Assembly (NCBI RefSeq): GCF_001636405.1
Contig: NZ_KV440950.1
Coordinates: 4,010,778-4,074,777 of the forward strand
From: Peribacillus frigoritolerans
GTDB lineage: Bacteria; Bacillota; Bacilli; Bacillales; DSM-1321
Length of the DNA: 64,000 nucleotides
Reading direction: 5' to 3'
Shown here piece by piece: positions 40,858-50,895 of the stretch (positions are counted from its first letter, which is position 1; every line of letters begins with the position of its first letter). A program made the translations under genes and the position numbers. Below the pieces are notes generated by a model, which saw only the letters and a program-made list of their open reading frames with translations, made no database searches and was not told the DNA's origin.

Positions 40858-41844
40858 TTATTGTTTTTCTATTGTCTCCGCAATTGTCGATATGACGTCA
40901 TTTCCAACCATATCGCGAGTCTGGCGTATAGCATTATAGACCGCATTCGCATCTGAAGAACCATGCGCCTTAATGACAGGGGCCTTCAAACCGAAGAGGC
41001 CAGCACCGCCATACTCCGAGTAATCCATTTTATTTTTTATGACTTTTAGTTCTGGCTTTACCATTGCTGCAGCCAACTTACTTTTGAGGTTGCTCATCAA
41101 GGCGGCTTTCACCATTTTGAATACGCCCATAGCAGTGCCTTCAAGCGTCTTTAACACCATATTTCCCGTGAAGCCGTCCGTCACGACAACGTCCGCCGGC
41201 CCGTTTAGGAGGTCCCTTGCCTCTACGTTACCTATAAAGGATATCTCCGATGATTGCTGCAGTAATGTAAAGGCATGCTTAGTCAGTTCATTCCCTTTTT
41301 TTTCTTCTGTTCCGATATTAAGTAATCCGACACGGGGCTTTTCGATTCCCCGCACTTTTTGAGCATAAACAGACCCCATTATGGCGAATTGAAGGAGATG
41401 CTCCGGTTTCGCATCGGAGTTCGCGCCTACATCCAGTAATACAAAACCCTTGCCATCGATTGTCGGAAGGGTGGGAGCCAATGCCGGACGTTCAATGCCT
41501 TCTATCCTTCCGACCACAAACAAACCTGCAGCCATCAGCGCCCCCGTATTGCCTGAAGAAATGCATGCGTCCGCTTCTCCGTCAGCCACTTGCTGTGCAG
41601 CCAATACCATCGAAGCGCTTTTCTTGCGGCGAACCGCACGAACAGGTTCATCGGTACTTAATATTTTTTCATCAGTATGTATAACCCTTATTCGGCCATG
41701 CTTCGCTAAGTATTGGTTAATCTCGGATTCATTGCCTATCAAGGTAATTTCCACATCGGAAAAAGCCTCGACAGCTTTCATCGCTCCCAAAACCTGTGCC
41801 TTGGGAGCATTATCGCCACCCATTGCATCTATCGTTATCTTCAT
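40858..41844 (-). CDS. plsX: Phosphate acyltransferase PlsX
   Basis: Makes acyl-phosphate from acyl-ACP for glycerophospholipid synthesis. 328 residues starting [18 protein letters not shown], with [10 protein letters not shown] and [15 protein letters not shown]. Starts 22 nt after fapR; ATG at 41844 with AAAGGATG. Confidence 0.95.
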   Translation of the reverse strand: MKITIDAMGGDNAPKAQVLGAMKAVEAFSDVEITLIGNESEINQYLAKHGRIRVIHTDEKILSTDEPVRAVRRKKSASMVLAAQQVADGEADACISSGNTGALMAAGLFVVGRIEGIERPALAPTLPTIDGKGFVLLDVGANSDAKPEHLLQFAIMGSVYAQKVRGIEKPRVGLLNIGTEEKKGNELTKHAFTLLQQSSEISFIGNVEARDLLNGPADVVVTDGFTGNMVLKTLEGTAMGVFKMVKAALMSNLKSKLAAAMVKPELKVIKNKMDYSEYGGAGLFGLKAPVIKAHGSSDANAVYNAIRQTRDMVGNDVISTIAETIEKQ

Positions 41845-41866
41845 TTTTTTCATCCTTTCTAGCAAG

Positions 41867-42424
41867 TTAAGAGCGATACATTTCGAACTCGCCTTTAAAA
41901 ACCAGTTCATTACCTACGTAGCTTCTAACCTCCACCACGGAACGATCGTTGGTGTGGTCCACGTTTTTAACCCTCGCTTTAGCTACCACTCTTTCATTTT
42001 CCTTTACAGAACGAGTGAATAAAATGGATGCTTTCGCAGTTAATGCCAATTCATCATTTATGACTGCCACAGCCAATGAGTTTGCTTGGGCAAAAAGGTG
42101 ATGTCCCCTTGCGATTCCATTCCGCTTAAAGACATGCTCTTTATTTATATCCAAAATCGAAATTGCATTATCATCTAAATTAAGATCAATTACTTCCCCG
42201 ATGATTTCATCCAAAGGCAATGCCCTGATTTCGTCACTGAATTTTTTCTCGGCCACGCTTTTAATCCGTTCACGCAGTTCCGGTATCGATAATTCAAGAC
42301 GGTCAAGCCTAATGGTCTGGACGCTCACCGAATATTTTTCAGCCAGCTCCTCATCCGTTACAAAAGGATTCTGTTTAATCGTTTCGATTAATAATTGCTG
42401 GCGTTCCTTCTTATTTCTTCGCAT
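41867..42424 (-). CDS. fapR: Fatty-acid and phospholipid synthesis repressor FapR
   Basis: 185 residues: N-terminal HTH ([22 protein letters not shown]) and a C-terminal hot-dog-fold malonyl-CoA-binding domain. Represses its own operon until malonyl-CoA binds. An operator and promoter lie just upstream, so autoregulation is visible in the sequence. ATG at 42424. Confidence 0.95.
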   Translation of the reverse strand: MRRNKKERQQLLIETIKQNPFVTDEELAEKYSVSVQTIRLDRLELSIPELRERIKSVAEKKFSDEIRALPLDEIIGEVIDLNLDDNAISILDINKEHVFKRNGIARGHHLFAQANSLAVAVINDELALTAKASILFTRSVKENERVVAKARVKNVDHTNDRSVVEVRSYVGNELVFKGEFEMYRS

Positions 42425-42445
42425 TTGAAGGTCACCATCCGTAGT

Positions 42446-42464
42446 ATTATGACTAGGTACTAAT
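42446..42464 (-). promoter_or_regulatory. FapR operator
   Basis: Reads ATTAGTACCTAGTCATAAT on the minus strand, agreeing with the FapR consensus as I remember it from B. subtilis (ATTAGTACCTAGTCTTAAT). It sits 3 bp after the -10 and covers the expected start. Confidence 0.9.
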
Positions 42465-42467
42465 AGT

Positions 42468-42496
42468 AGTATATATATTTTAAAAACAGATTGCAA
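42468..42496 (-). promoter_or_regulatory. SigA promoter of fapR
   Basis: -35 TTGCAA (42491-42496), 17 bp, -10 TATACT (42468-42473). Confidence 0.8.
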
Positions 42497-42542
42497 GATA
42501 TTGCGTAAAATCTCACAACCTGCTATTGGATTTTTATTCAGT

Positions 42543-44594
42543 TCAGTCCAGCTTTTCTCCCGTAAATACTCCCGTTCCCTCTAAATAATCCCGCAAAGGT
42601 GCATACTCCGGGGAATGCCAAAAGCTTTGGGAGGCAATCAATTTTGCTGCATCCATCCTTGCCACTTCAAGGGTCCTGTAATCATGGACCATGTCGGCTA
42701 CCTTGAATTCGGGAAGGCCGCTTTGTTTTTTACCGAAGAAGTCCCCGGGTCCACGGAGTTCCAAATCCTTTTCGGAAAGGGCAAAACCATCGTTTGTCTC
42801 AGTCATGATTTTCATCCGCTCTTTGCCGACTTCCGTTTTCGGATCAGCCAGCAGGATGCAAAAGGACTGATCGCTCCCCCGCCCAACCCTTCCGCGCAGC
42901 TGGTGCAACTGTGAAAGTCCAAAGCGCTCCGCATCATAAATGACCATTACCGTTGCATTTGGAACATTCACCCCAACCTCGACGACCGTCGTGGAAACAA
43001 GGATCTGCGCTTCATTGGCACTGAACTGCTGCATCACTTCTTCCTTTTCATCCGCAGGCAGCCGTCCATGCATAAGACCCACTTTGTACCTGTTCGCAAA
43101 GAATTGTGTCAGCATTGCATGAACATCAAGAACATTCTGTAAAGAATCGAGTTTCTCCGACTCCTCAATCAATGGACAGATGACGTAAGCCTGTCTCCCT
43201 TTCTTTAGTTCCTTTTCGACAAAGGATAAGATCCGATCAAGCATTTGGTGTTTCGCCCAATAGGTCTCTATCGCTTTACGCCCGGCAGGCATTTCATCGA
43301 TCGTCGAGACGTCCATTTCCCCAAACACTGTAATTGCGAGAGTTCGCGGAATTGGTGTAGCCGTCATGAAAAGCACATCTGGATTGGTACCTTTTTCACG
43401 AAGGATGCGGCGCTGCTCCACTCCGAAACGATGTTGTTCATCCGTTATGACAAGACCTAAGTTCCGGAAATTCACTTCATCTTGAATCAATGCATGAGTT
43501 CCTATCAAAAGATCCAGCTCCCCGGATTCCAGCATTTGCAATAGTTCCTTGCGCTTTTTGCCTTTTACCGAACTTGTCAACAATGCGACCTTTACTCCAC
43601 TCGGTTCCAACATGGCTTTCAGCGATTGTGTATGCTGCTCAGCCAAGATTTCCGTCGGGACCATAAGTGCACCTTGGAAACCTGCTGTAATCGTCGCCTT
43701 CAGGCATATGGCGGCAACCACCGTTTTCCCAGACCCGACATCCCCTTGAAGCAGACGGTTCATCCTGAAGGGAGACTTCATGTCATTCATTATTTCCTCG
43801 ACGACCCTATTCTGAGCGTTCGTCAAAGGAAAAGGGAGGGTTTCAACAAAGGCTTCCAGCCGCTCCATGTCAAACTCCTGGCCTATTCCTTTTGACTGCT
43901 CCCGCTGCACTTTACGAAGTGCCTGCATTTTAAGTTGAAACAATAAAAATTCTTCATACACAAAACGGCGTCGGGCCTTCTTCACCTCATTGGCCGATTG
44001 AGGGAAATGCATGGTACGAAGAGCATCATTACGCGGCATCAGTTTGTATGCCGCCAATAATTGCGGGGGCAGATTTTCTTCTATCTTTGTCCCATATTCA
44101 GAAAATGCATTGGAGATGAAGCGGCGGAGCCCTTTGACGGTAATGCTGCCCTTCACTGAGTACACCGGTTCGAACTCTTTCTCCCGGCTCCGATCACCAA
44201 CATGGCATTCCGAGCCTGTAATGGTTTGACGATGACGATCCCACTTTCCCGTTACCGTTACGGTTTCGCCTATCGCAAGCTTCGGCTTCAGATAAGGTTG
44301 GTTAAAAAAAATGACATTTATTAAATATCTCCCAGTCAAAACTTTAATCGTGAGCCTGGATTTTTTCTTTCCGAAGTACCCTAACGTGGGTACCGTATGA
44401 ACTTTGCCTTCTACAGTAACCCGTTCATCATGCTCGACCGTTTCTAAATCCCTCAACCGGTAATCTTCATAGCGATATGGGAGGTGCTCAAGGAGATCCG
44501 CGACGGTATGGATCTCCATTTCCCCCAAAGCTGCTGCCGTTTCGGCCCCAATGCCTTTTACTGCGGTAATAGGTTCGCGTAAAGTCGAGTTCAC
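42543..44594 (-). CDS. recG: ATP-dependent DNA helicase RecG
   Basis: Fork-reversal helicase. 683 residues: wedge/OB domain, then Walker A ([13 protein letters not shown]), Walker [11 protein letters not shown], and C-terminal helicase motifs ([23 protein letters not shown]). GTG start overlapping the sdaAA stop (GTGA). Confidence 0.96.
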   Translation of the reverse strand: MNSTLREPITAVKGIGAETAAALGEMEIHTVADLLEHLPYRYEDYRLRDLETVEHDERVTVEGKVHTVPTLGYFGKKKSRLTIKVLTGRYLINVIFFNQPYLKPKLAIGETVTVTGKWDRHRQTITGSECHVGDRSREKEFEPVYSVKGSITVKGLRRFISNAFSEYGTKIEENLPPQLLAAYKLMPRNDALRTMHFPQSANEVKKARRRFVYEEFLLFQLKMQALRKVQREQSKGIGQEFDMERLEAFVETLPFPLTNAQNRVVEEIMNDMKSPFRMNRLLQGDVGSGKTVVAAICLKATITAGFQGALMVPTEILAEQHTQSLKAMLEPSGVKVALLTSSVKGKKRKELLQMLESGELDLLIGTHALIQDEVNFRNLGLVITDEQHRFGVEQRRILREKGTNPDVLFMTATPIPRTLAITVFGEMDVSTIDEMPAGRKAIETYWAKHQMLDRILSFVEKELKKGRQAYVICPLIEESEKLDSLQNVLDVHAMLTQFFANRYKVGLMHGRLPADEKEEVMQQFSANEAQILVSTTVVEVGVNVPNATVMVIYDAERFGLSQLHQLRGRVGRGSDQSFCILLADPKTEVGKERMKIMTETNDGFALSEKDLELRGPGDFFGKKQSGLPEFKVADMVHDYRTLEVARMDAAKLIASQSFWHSPEYAPLRDYLEGTGVFTGEKLD

Positions 44595-45475
44595 TTCTTA
44601 TTTAGCGGTAAGCCAAAGATTTTCGCTTCCAACTCCCGCCCAGTCGGTGTAGCCGCTAAACCTCCTTGTGCAGTTTCCCTAAGAGCAGATGGCATCGTTT
44701 GCCCGATTTTATACATCGCATCAATTACTTCATCACACGGTATGCGGCTTGTGATGCCCGCTAAAGCCATATCTGCTGCAACCATGGCATTGGCTGCACC
44801 CATGGCATTACGCTTCACACAAGGCACCTCCACAAGCCCGGCAACAGGATCACACACAAGACCAAGCATGTTCTTTAATGTGATTGCCATCGCTTCTGCA
44901 CTTTGTGCCGGTGTCCCTCCTGCCATTTCAACGATGGCTGCCGCTGCCATACCCGAAGCAGAACCGACCTCCGCCTGACAGCCCCCTGCGGCTCCAGAGA
45001 TCGAAGCGTTATTCGCTACTACAAAACCAAACGCCCCTGCTGTAAATAGGAACTCAATTTTCTGTTCCCGACTCGGTTTTAATTTATTTTGCAAAGCGAA
45101 AAGGGTACCAGGCACAACACCAGCAGATCCGGCGGTCGGTGTCGCACAAATCGTTCCCATGGCTGCGTTCACTTCGTTTGTTGCCACAGCTTTGCTTACC
45201 GCATCCAACAGCAGTTCACCGGATAAGGAGTTTCCGGATTTAATGTAATTCTGAAGAAGGACTGCATCCCCTCCCGTCAGGCCGGAAACGGACCGTACAC
45301 CTTGAAGTCCTTTTTCAACTGCCTGTTCCATTACATCCAGGTTGACTCCCATCTGGCGGATGATTTCTTCACGGCTTTTTCCCGTTACTTCCATTTCCTG
45401 CTCTATCATCAGCGTTGAAATTTTTTTCTGCTTTGATTCAGCTAATTCTACTAATTCCGCTACATTTCGAAACAT
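44591..45475 (-). CDS. sdaAA: L-serine dehydratase alpha subunit
   Basis: Iron-sulfur enzyme deaminating serine to pyruvate. 294 residues; cluster Cys are probably those in GTICATPTAGSAG, GAAGGCQAEVGSA and GLVCDPVAG. Followed directly by recG. Confidence 0.95.
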   Translation of the reverse strand: MFRNVAELVELAESKQKKISTLMIEQEMEVTGKSREEIIRQMGVNLDVMEQAVEKGLQGVRSVSGLTGGDAVLLQNYIKSGNSLSGELLLDAVSKAVATNEVNAAMGTICATPTAGSAGVVPGTLFALQNKLKPSREQKIEFLFTAGAFGFVVANNASISGAAGGCQAEVGSASGMAAAAIVEMAGGTPAQSAEAMAITLKNMLGLVCDPVAGLVEVPCVKRNAMGAANAMVAADMALAGITSRIPCDEVIDAMYKIGQTMPSALRETAQGGLAATPTGRELEAKIFGLPLNKK

Positions 45476-45511
45476 GTTTCTTCTCCTTCCTAAGTGGAAA
45501 CGATTGCTCTA

Positions 45512-46174
45512 TCAATCCACAATCCTTGCTACTTGAGTGATATTGGGGAGTGCTGTAATTTCAGCTATGACGTGATCCTCCAGGTTTTGGTCCACTTCAA
45601 TCGTCATCAAGGCCATCTGCCCTTTCTCTTTTCGGGAGACTTCCATTTGGCCAATATTGATTTGATGCTTGGCTAATATGTTTGAAACATTGGCAATGGC
45701 ACCAAATCGATCATCATGAACGACGAGTATGGCAGGGTTGTGCCCGGACAGCCTCAATTTAAATCCGTTCAATTCGACGATTTCGATCTTTCCCCCGCCT
45801 ATCGATATTCCGACAAGTTCCAGTTCACCATCATCATCACCAACTGTTATTTTTGCTGTATTGGGATGTTCCGGTACTGCCTCTTCTTCTCGAAATGTAA
45901 TTTTCATTTTCTTTTTGCGTGCTATTTCCAGCGATTCTTTGATTCTCTTATCAAATGTATCAAAATCAAGCAAGCCACCTACAATGGCTACATCCGTTCC
46001 ATGGCCTTTATAGGTTTTGGCAAACGATCCGTAAAAAGAAATATGGGCCCATTTTGGTTCCCGGTCGAATAAATTCCTGGCAACCCTACCGATCCTTGCA
46101 GCTCCTGCTGTATGGGAGCTGGAGGGGCCGATCATAACAGGACCAATTATATCGAATACACTTCTAAATTTCAT
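45512..46174 (-). CDS. sdaAB: L-serine dehydratase beta subunit
   Basis: 220 residues: N-terminal SDH beta domain (IGPVMIGPSSSHTAGAARIG) and a C-terminal ACT domain (about 148-220) for regulation by serine. First gene of sdaAB-sdaAA-recG. Confidence 0.95.
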   Translation of the reverse strand: MKFRSVFDIIGPVMIGPSSSHTAGAARIGRVARNLFDREPKWAHISFYGSFAKTYKGHGTDVAIVGGLLDFDTFDKRIKESLEIARKKKMKITFREEEAVPEHPNTAKITVGDDDGELELVGISIGGGKIEIVELNGFKLRLSGHNPAILVVHDDRFGAIANVSNILAKHQINIGQMEVSRKEKGQMALMTIEVDQNLEDHVIAEITALPNITQVARIVD

Positions 46175-46322
46175 GATTAGCTCCTCCTTCTATTCACTTG
46201 GAGTCAGTTTAATAATAAAGCCTGATATATTGTAATTACAATTATGCTGTCCGTAATCCTTCTTTTCATAAAAATAAAGGCTCTTTTCGTAAAGATTGTT
46301 GTTTTTAAACGAAACTATTTAA

Positions 46323-46451
46323 GGTTGATTGGAGCGAAAGTGCGAGACTCCTGCGGGGAGCAGCGGGACAGGTGAGACCCCACAGTCGTTTACGCCGAGG
46401 AGGCTCACCGCCCGCCCCGCGGAAAGCGAGCATCTGAAGGGGAAATCAACC
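46323..46451. repeat. GC-rich Bacillus-type intergenic repeat
   Basis: Starts GGTTGATTGGAGCG and ends GGAAATCAACC: imperfect terminal inverted repeats (GGTTGATT/AATCAACC). Inside are GAAAGTGCGAGACTCCTGCG, GGTGAGACC paired with GGCTCACC, and CCGCCCGCCCCGCGGAAAGC. GC content is far above the AT-rich flanks. I recognise it from memory as a family scattered through Bacillus and Geobacillus intergenic DNA. In this copy the central part CACAGTCGTTTACG deviates from the usual form. Confidence 0.8.
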
Positions 46452-46495
46452 ACCCCTCACTACCTGGTAAATAGCAACAAAGTATGTGAAAACAG

Positions 46496-46534
46496 CCAAA
46501 ATAAAACTGCATAGCCTAATGACATATGCAGTTT
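46496..46534 (-). terminator. Terminator-like hairpin after fakA
   Basis: Perfect 9-bp arms AAACTGCAT/ATGCAGTTT with a 13-nt loop, followed on the minus strand by TATTTTGG; about 75 nt after the fakA stop. Confidence 0.6.
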
Positions 46535-46607
46535 ATTGCCTTTTATTTTTTTCGGGATCCTCCAAACATTATGACGGATAGGTTTCCCTTATTTTCATGT
46601 TCTATAC

Positions 46608-48278
46608 TTATTCAATTGAAAAAATGAAAGAATATAGAGGTTGTTTCCCATTATGGACTTCAACTTCAACGTCTTCGAAATTCTCATTACAAAACGCAAC
46701 AAGACTTTCGACATCTTCAGCAGTGGCATCTTCACCATATAATATGGTAAGGATTTCTGAATCTTCGTCAATCATACCGGAAAGAAGATCTTTTGCCGCT
46801 TGAGTCATGTCTTTATCCTTCACCTTGATGGTGCCTTCAGCAATTCCCATGAAGTCCCCGGTCTCGATTGCAAGACCGTCAATGTTGGTATCCCGGACAG
46901 CATAAGTAATCTGGCCCGTTTTCACATGCGAAAGGGCTTCGATCATCGCTTTTTTATTCTCTTCGGCATCAAGTGAAGGGTTGAAAGCCAACAATGCAGC
47001 CATTCCCTGTGGTACTGTTTTCGTTGGAATGACAGTCACATGATCCCCAAGTACATCTGCAGCCTGATTGGCGGCCATGATGATATTTTTATTGTTAGGC
47101 AAGATGATCACATGATCTGCATATGCCCCTTCGACAGCTTTAACGATATCTTCCGTACTAGGATTCATCGTTTGCCCGCCTTCGATGACGGACTTAGCGC
47201 CGATGCTTTTGAATAATTCGCTGATGCCAGCGCCCATCGCCACTGACACTACAGCGTACTTCTCTTTGGTGGGCGGTTTGGTTTGAAGCGGTGTATTCGT
47301 CTCACCTACAATCGCAGTATGCTGTTCACGCATATTATCGATTTTCATTTTTATTAAACTACCATATTGCTGTCCATAATTCAGGCAGGTGCCAGGCTGT
47401 TCAGAGTGAATATGTACTTTGACGACTTCATCATCTGAGATGACTAGTAAAGAATCTCCGTATTCACTTAAATCATTTCTGAATTTTTCTTCATCAAATG
47501 ATTGATTGGCAAGTTTTTCACTTTCCAATCGGACCATGAATTCCGTACAGTAGCCAAACACGATATCTTCCGTGTTCATATGTCCTTGTACATTCATGTG
47601 ATGTTCGGCACTGATCATGTCATCCATGCTTGGACCATTAGCGGATCGTACTGGAAGGGCTTCACCTTTCAGCTCAGCAAGGAAACCTTCATATACGAAC
47701 ACCAACCCTTGCCCCCCGCTATCAACGACACCCACTTCTTTTAAGACTGGAAGAAGATCAGGTGTGCGTTTTAATGAAGCATTGGCCTCCGTAACGATTT
47801 CTTCCATTACCTGAATTAGGTCTGTATGCTTTGCTGCTGATGAAACCGCTTGCTTGGCTGCATCTTTTGCAACCGTTAAAATGGTTCCTTCAACAGGTTT
47901 CATAACGGCTTTATAAGCTGTCTGAACCCCTGCTTCAAAAGCTTGGGCAAATTCTTCACTATTGATTTCCGATTTATGTTCAATCGCTTTAGCAAAACCG
48001 CGGAACAGTTGCGAAAGGATAACTCCCGAATTGCCGCGTGCGCCCATAAGCAAACCTCTTGAAAGCGACGCACCCACTTTTCCGATGTGTTCCTGGACGT
48101 TATTTTGCACTTCCTTCGCTCCCGAAGTCATCGATAAATTCATATTCGTTCCTGTATCTCCATCCGGAACAGGGAAAACATTCAACGCATCAACCATTTG
48201 GGCATTAGCCGCTAAATGGTTGGCACCTTGAATGATCATTTCTGCAAAGCGCTTTCCGTTCAAACTTGTAATTGACAC
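46608..48278 (-). CDS. fakA: Fatty acid kinase catalytic subunit FakA (YloV)
   Basis: Phosphorylates FakB-bound fatty acids. 556 residues: N-terminal DhaL-like kinase domain (VFPVPDGDTGTNM, GARGNSGVILSQL), a middle domain and a C-terminal degV-like part. GTG start with GAGGAAAG SD. Cotranscribed with yloU. Confidence 0.93.
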   Translation of the reverse strand: MSITSLNGKRFAEMIIQGANHLAANAQMVDALNVFPVPDGDTGTNMNLSMTSGAKEVQNNVQEHIGKVGASLSRGLLMGARGNSGVILSQLFRGFAKAIEHKSEINSEEFAQAFEAGVQTAYKAVMKPVEGTILTVAKDAAKQAVSSAAKHTDLIQVMEEIVTEANASLKRTPDLLPVLKEVGVVDSGGQGLVFVYEGFLAELKGEALPVRSANGPSMDDMISAEHHMNVQGHMNTEDIVFGYCTEFMVRLESEKLANQSFDEEKFRNDLSEYGDSLLVISDDEVVKVHIHSEQPGTCLNYGQQYGSLIKMKIDNMREQHTAIVGETNTPLQTKPPTKEKYAVVSVAMGAGISELFKSIGAKSVIEGGQTMNPSTEDIVKAVEGAYADHVIILPNNKNIIMAANQAADVLGDHVTVIPTKTVPQGMAALLAFNPSLDAEENKKAMIEALSHVKTGQITYAVRDTNIDGLAIETGDFMGIAEGTIKVKDKDMTQAAKDLLSGMIDEDSEILTILYGEDATAEDVESLVAFCNENFEDVEVEVHNGKQPLYSFIFSIE

Positions 48279-48296
48279 AAAACTTTCCTCCTATAC

Positions 48297-48659
48297 TTAA
48301 GGGTTCGTCACACGAACTCCCTGTACAAAAATGTTAACGGAATCAACAGCTAATCCTACAGTTTTGTCCAGAGTGTACTTTACCTTTGATTGCACATTAT
48401 GTGCAACTTCCGAGATTTTCGTTCCATAACTTACGATAATATACATATCGATATGAACTTCTTCCTCTTCTTGACGGACAATTACACCTTTAGTAAAGTT
48501 TTCTTTTCTTAAAATTTCGGCAATGCCGTCTTTAAATTGTTTTTTGGAAGACATTCCTATAATTCCGTAGCAATCCACGGCTGCGCCGCCTGCTACAGTA
48601 GCGATAACCTCATTAGAGATATCAATTTGTCCATACTTCGTTTGTAATTCGATAGACAT
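48297..48659 (-). CDS. yloU: Asp23/Gls24 family envelope stress protein YloU
   Basis: 120 residues, Asp23 domain (IATVAGGAAVDCYGIIGMSS, VDSVNIFVQGVR). Function uncertain; paired with fakA in most Firmicutes. The ATG at 48659 follows TTGGGAGGG. Confidence 0.93.
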   Translation of the reverse strand: MSIELQTKYGQIDISNEVIATVAGGAAVDCYGIIGMSSKKQFKDGIAEILRKENFTKGVIVRQEEEEVHIDMYIIVSYGTKISEVAHNVQSKVKYTLDKTVGLAVDSVNIFVQGVRVTNP

Positions 48660-48701
48660 TTTCTTTTCCCTCCCAAAAATCAAATCAACTAAAGACATTT
48701 T

Positions 48702-48730
48702 ACTATAATGTCTATGGTTTTAAAAGTAAA
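48702..48730 (-). promoter_or_regulatory. Candidate promoter of yloU-fakA
   Basis: -35 TTTACT (48725-48730), 17 bp, -10 TATAGT (48702-48707). A perfect dyad AGACATT/AATGTCT (48693-48713) overlaps the -10. Confidence 0.5.
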
Positions 48731-48809
48731 TGTCTTACGGTACTCTATATAATTCAATTTTGAAGTATGTATGTCAAGGTTTTTTTCTTGAAAGTAATTA
48801 ACTGAAGTA

Positions 48810-48838
48810 TTGCATTCTAGCGGTAGGTATGATAAATT
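48810..48838 (+). promoter_or_regulatory. Candidate promoter of rpmB
   Basis: TTGCAT (48810-48815), 17 bp, TAAATT (48833-48838). Similar in layout to the candidate rplS promoter. Confidence 0.45.
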
Positions 48839-48911
48839 ATTAAAGTATTTTACAAAGACTTAAGACGACTGCGAAAAACTTAAGCTTGTTGTAGTTAGGA
48901 GGGAATTTGAC

Positions 48912-49100
48912 ATGGCACGTAAATGTGTAATCACTGGAAGAAGAACTCGTTCTGGTAACAGCCGCTCTCACGCAATGAACGCTAGCAAGCGTACATGGGG
49001 CGCTAACCTTCAAAAAGTACGTATTTTAGTTGACGGTAAACCTAAACGTGTATACGTTTCTGCAAGAGCTCTTAAATCGGGCAAAGTAGAACGCGTATAA
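48912..49100 (+). CDS. rpmB: 50S ribosomal protein L28
   Basis: 62 residues ([20 protein letters not shown]), with GGAGGG before the ATG. The only clear plus-strand gene here, divergent from yloU. It carries one of the CxxC positions only (no zinc ribbon), as in Bacillus. Confidence 0.97.
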   Translation: MARKCVITGRRTRSGNSRSHAMNASKRTWGANLQKVRILVDGKPKRVYVSARALKSGKVERV

Positions 49101-49106
49101 TGTTAC

Positions 49107-49130
49107 GGCATCCTCTTAGGATGCCTTTTT
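49107..49130 (+). terminator. Terminator of rpmB
   Basis: GGCATCC/GGATGCC stem, TCTTA loop, five U; directly after the stop. Confidence 0.93.
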
Positions 49131-49238
49131 ACTTGTAATGGCCGGTATTTAATGGGGATGGTTTCAAATCCTTGACCAGGTCCAGTCTGCATCAAGAAGG
49201 ATGCCTTCACCCATTAATGGATGGCCGCCCTATTTTAC

Positions 49239-49272
49239 TAAAAAATAACACCTCCCTTAATTTGAGAGGTGT
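49239..49272 (-). terminator. Terminator of spoVM
   Basis: ACACCTC/GAGGTGT stem followed by TATTTTTTAG on the minus strand. Confidence 0.8.
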
Positions 49273-49286
49273 CATGGAGATAAGTA

Positions 49287-49367
49287 TCAGCCTTTTTTAA
49301 ACGCTCCGAGCATAGCCCTTACCAAACTGCCCAGAACTTTTGGCAATTTAATCGTATAAAATTTCAT
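49287..49367 (-). CDS. spoVM: Stage V sporulation protein SpoVM
   Basis: 26-residue amphipathic helix MKFYTIKLPKVLGSLVRAML followed by GAFKKG, which recognises the convex forespore membrane and anchors SpoIVA for coat assembly. Pro9 is present. Preceded by GAGGAGGGG; a second ATG one codon upstream is possible. Lies between rpmB and thiN as in B. subtilis. Strong sign of a spore former. Confidence 0.95.
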   Translation of the reverse strand: MKFYTIKLPKVLGSLVRAMLGAFKKG

Positions 49368-49489
49368 CATGCCCCTCCTCTTTGCATCCCACAATTAAAG
49401 ATGAAGTGGAATTTTTCTATTACAACATAAGCTTTTAAGCGGATATAGGATGATCGTAATTATATCCGAATCTGCTCTAAGCATGAATT

Positions 49490-50143
49490 TTAATCACTGC
49501 TTCTTATCACCATTAATATGCCTTTCTCAAATGAAACATTCCCAGATTCGGAAATTAGTTCATTGCTGATGCAAAGCGTCGAACCCATTTCCAAGCTTGC
49601 ACCGTCCAGCGGATATTTGAAACCCGAAAGAGTAATGCCGGTGACTTCAGCGTTTACTGGGAGCAAGGACAAGTATTTCTTATCTTTCAAAGCAGTGACC
49701 TTATATGAACCTGCTGTCTTTACTGTGATTATATTTTGCCGATCGACTATGTATATATCCATATCACCATGATGAGGGAGGACACTTTCTTTTTGGAGCA
49801 GCTGGATATTCCCGAGAAAATGGTCCATTCTTCCCCCTGTTGCGCCCAGAATGTGAATTTCTCTTGGCTTTTGCCCCATTGCCCATTTAAATGCGATTTC
49901 TAAATCCGTTTCATCCTTTTCCGAGGAATATAGATTGATTTCTTCCAGCATTTGCTCAATCTTTTCGTATTCACCCTCCGAAACCGAATCAAAATCCCCA
50001 AAACCGTACTTAGGTTCGATACCTTTTTCAAGCAGAGACCATACTCCCCTGTCAACCCCGACCCAAAGATCTGTCTTCTCCTTATACCATGTCAAATCCG
50101 GCCAAAAACATTCCGGACCTCCAGCCATTATACTGATAATCAT
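49490..50143 (-). CDS. thiN: Thiamine pyrophosphokinase
   Basis: Makes thiamine diphosphate from thiamine. 217 residues; AGGPECFWPDL, GVDRGVWSLLEKGI, GDFDSVSEGE, EKDETDLEIAFKWA, GATGGRMDHFLGNI. ATG at 50143 with AAAGGAT. Confidence 0.93.
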   Translation of the reverse strand: MIISIMAGGPECFWPDLTWYKEKTDLWVGVDRGVWSLLEKGIEPKYGFGDFDSVSEGEYEKIEQMLEEINLYSSEKDETDLEIAFKWAMGQKPREIHILGATGGRMDHFLGNIQLLQKESVLPHHGDMDIYIVDRQNIITVKTAGSYKVTALKDKKYLSLLPVNAEVTGITLSGFKYPLDGASLEMGSTLCISNELISESGNVSFEKGILMVIRSSD

Positions 50144-50198
50144 CGAAATCATCCTTTTCCATATAAAAATCATATCCAAGGTGCCTTATTTTAATTGA

Positions 50199-50242
50199 TA
50201 AAAAAAGCCGATCACCATCATATGAATATGATAGTGTCGGCT
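50199..50242 (-). terminator. Terminator of the gmk-to-rpe gene group
   Basis: Outer stem AGCCGA/TCGGCT plus inner CATCATAT-type pairing, then six U; starts 4 nt after the rpe stop. Confidence 0.85.
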
Positions 50243-50246
50243 TATA

Positions 50247-50894
50247 TCACTTTCCCCGAATCTTTTGAATCGCTGCGCGTCGATCTTCCTGATCATATAT
50301 TGCCGAACCGGCCACCAGGATTGTCGCCCCTTGTTCAATACATAGTTTAGCCGTTTCTTCATTTACTCCACCATCAATCTCTATCTCGAGATTTTGATTA
50401 TACTTTCCTGCCATCGCCTTCACTTCGGCAATTTTCGGAAGAACGGATTTAATGAACTTTTGCCCCCCAAAACCCGGATTAACCGTCATCAACAATACCA
50501 TGTCAATATCTTCGATTATAGGTTGTATCAAGGAAGCCGGAGTGGCTGGATTAAGCACCACGCCTGCCTTTACACCAAAAGATTTGATCAATTGAACCGT
50601 TCGATGCAAATGTGTGCAGGCCTCTACATGTACAGTTATATAATCAGCTCCCGCTTTGGCAAAGGACTCGATATAACGATCAGGTTGTTCGATCATTAAA
50701 TGAACATCAAGCGGAAGCTTCGTTACTGGGCGGATAGCATCAACAATTAGTGAGCCTATCGTTATATTCGGCACGAAATGCCCATCCATGACATCCACAT
50801 GGATCAAATCCGCTCCGCCCCTTTCCACATCAAGAATTTCTTCTCCCAATTTTGCAAAGTCAGCTGATAAAATGGATGGTGCGATTTTAACCAT
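50247..50894 (-). CDS. rpe: Ribulose-phosphate 3-epimerase
   Basis: Pentose phosphate pathway TIM barrel. 215 residues: APSILSADFAKLGEE, HVDVMDGHFVPNITIG, MTVNPGFGGQKFI, EIDGGVNEETA. Follows rsgA with 1 nt gap. Confidence 0.96.
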   Translation of the reverse strand: MVKIAPSILSADFAKLGEEILDVERGGADLIHVDVMDGHFVPNITIGSLIVDAIRPVTKLPLDVHLMIEQPDRYIESFAKAGADYITVHVEACTHLHRTVQLIKSFGVKAGVVLNPATPASLIQPIIEDIDMVLLMTVNPGFGGQKFIKSVLPKIAEVKAMAGKYNQNLEIEIDGGVNEETAKLCIEQGATILVAGSAIYDQEDRRAAIQKIRGK

Positions 50895-50895
50895 T

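Larger units (their letters stand above)
46175..46607. other. Spacer between fakA and sdaAB
   Basis: 433 bp without a gene. It holds the 129-bp GC-rich repeat at 46323-46451 and the fakA terminator. The plus-strand open frame through the repeat is not supported by an SD. Confidence 0.7.

Noticed and set aside
46329..46514. Plus-strand frame through the GC-rich repeat
   Set aside because: Such frames are usual in this repeat; no SD and it ends in terminator sequence.
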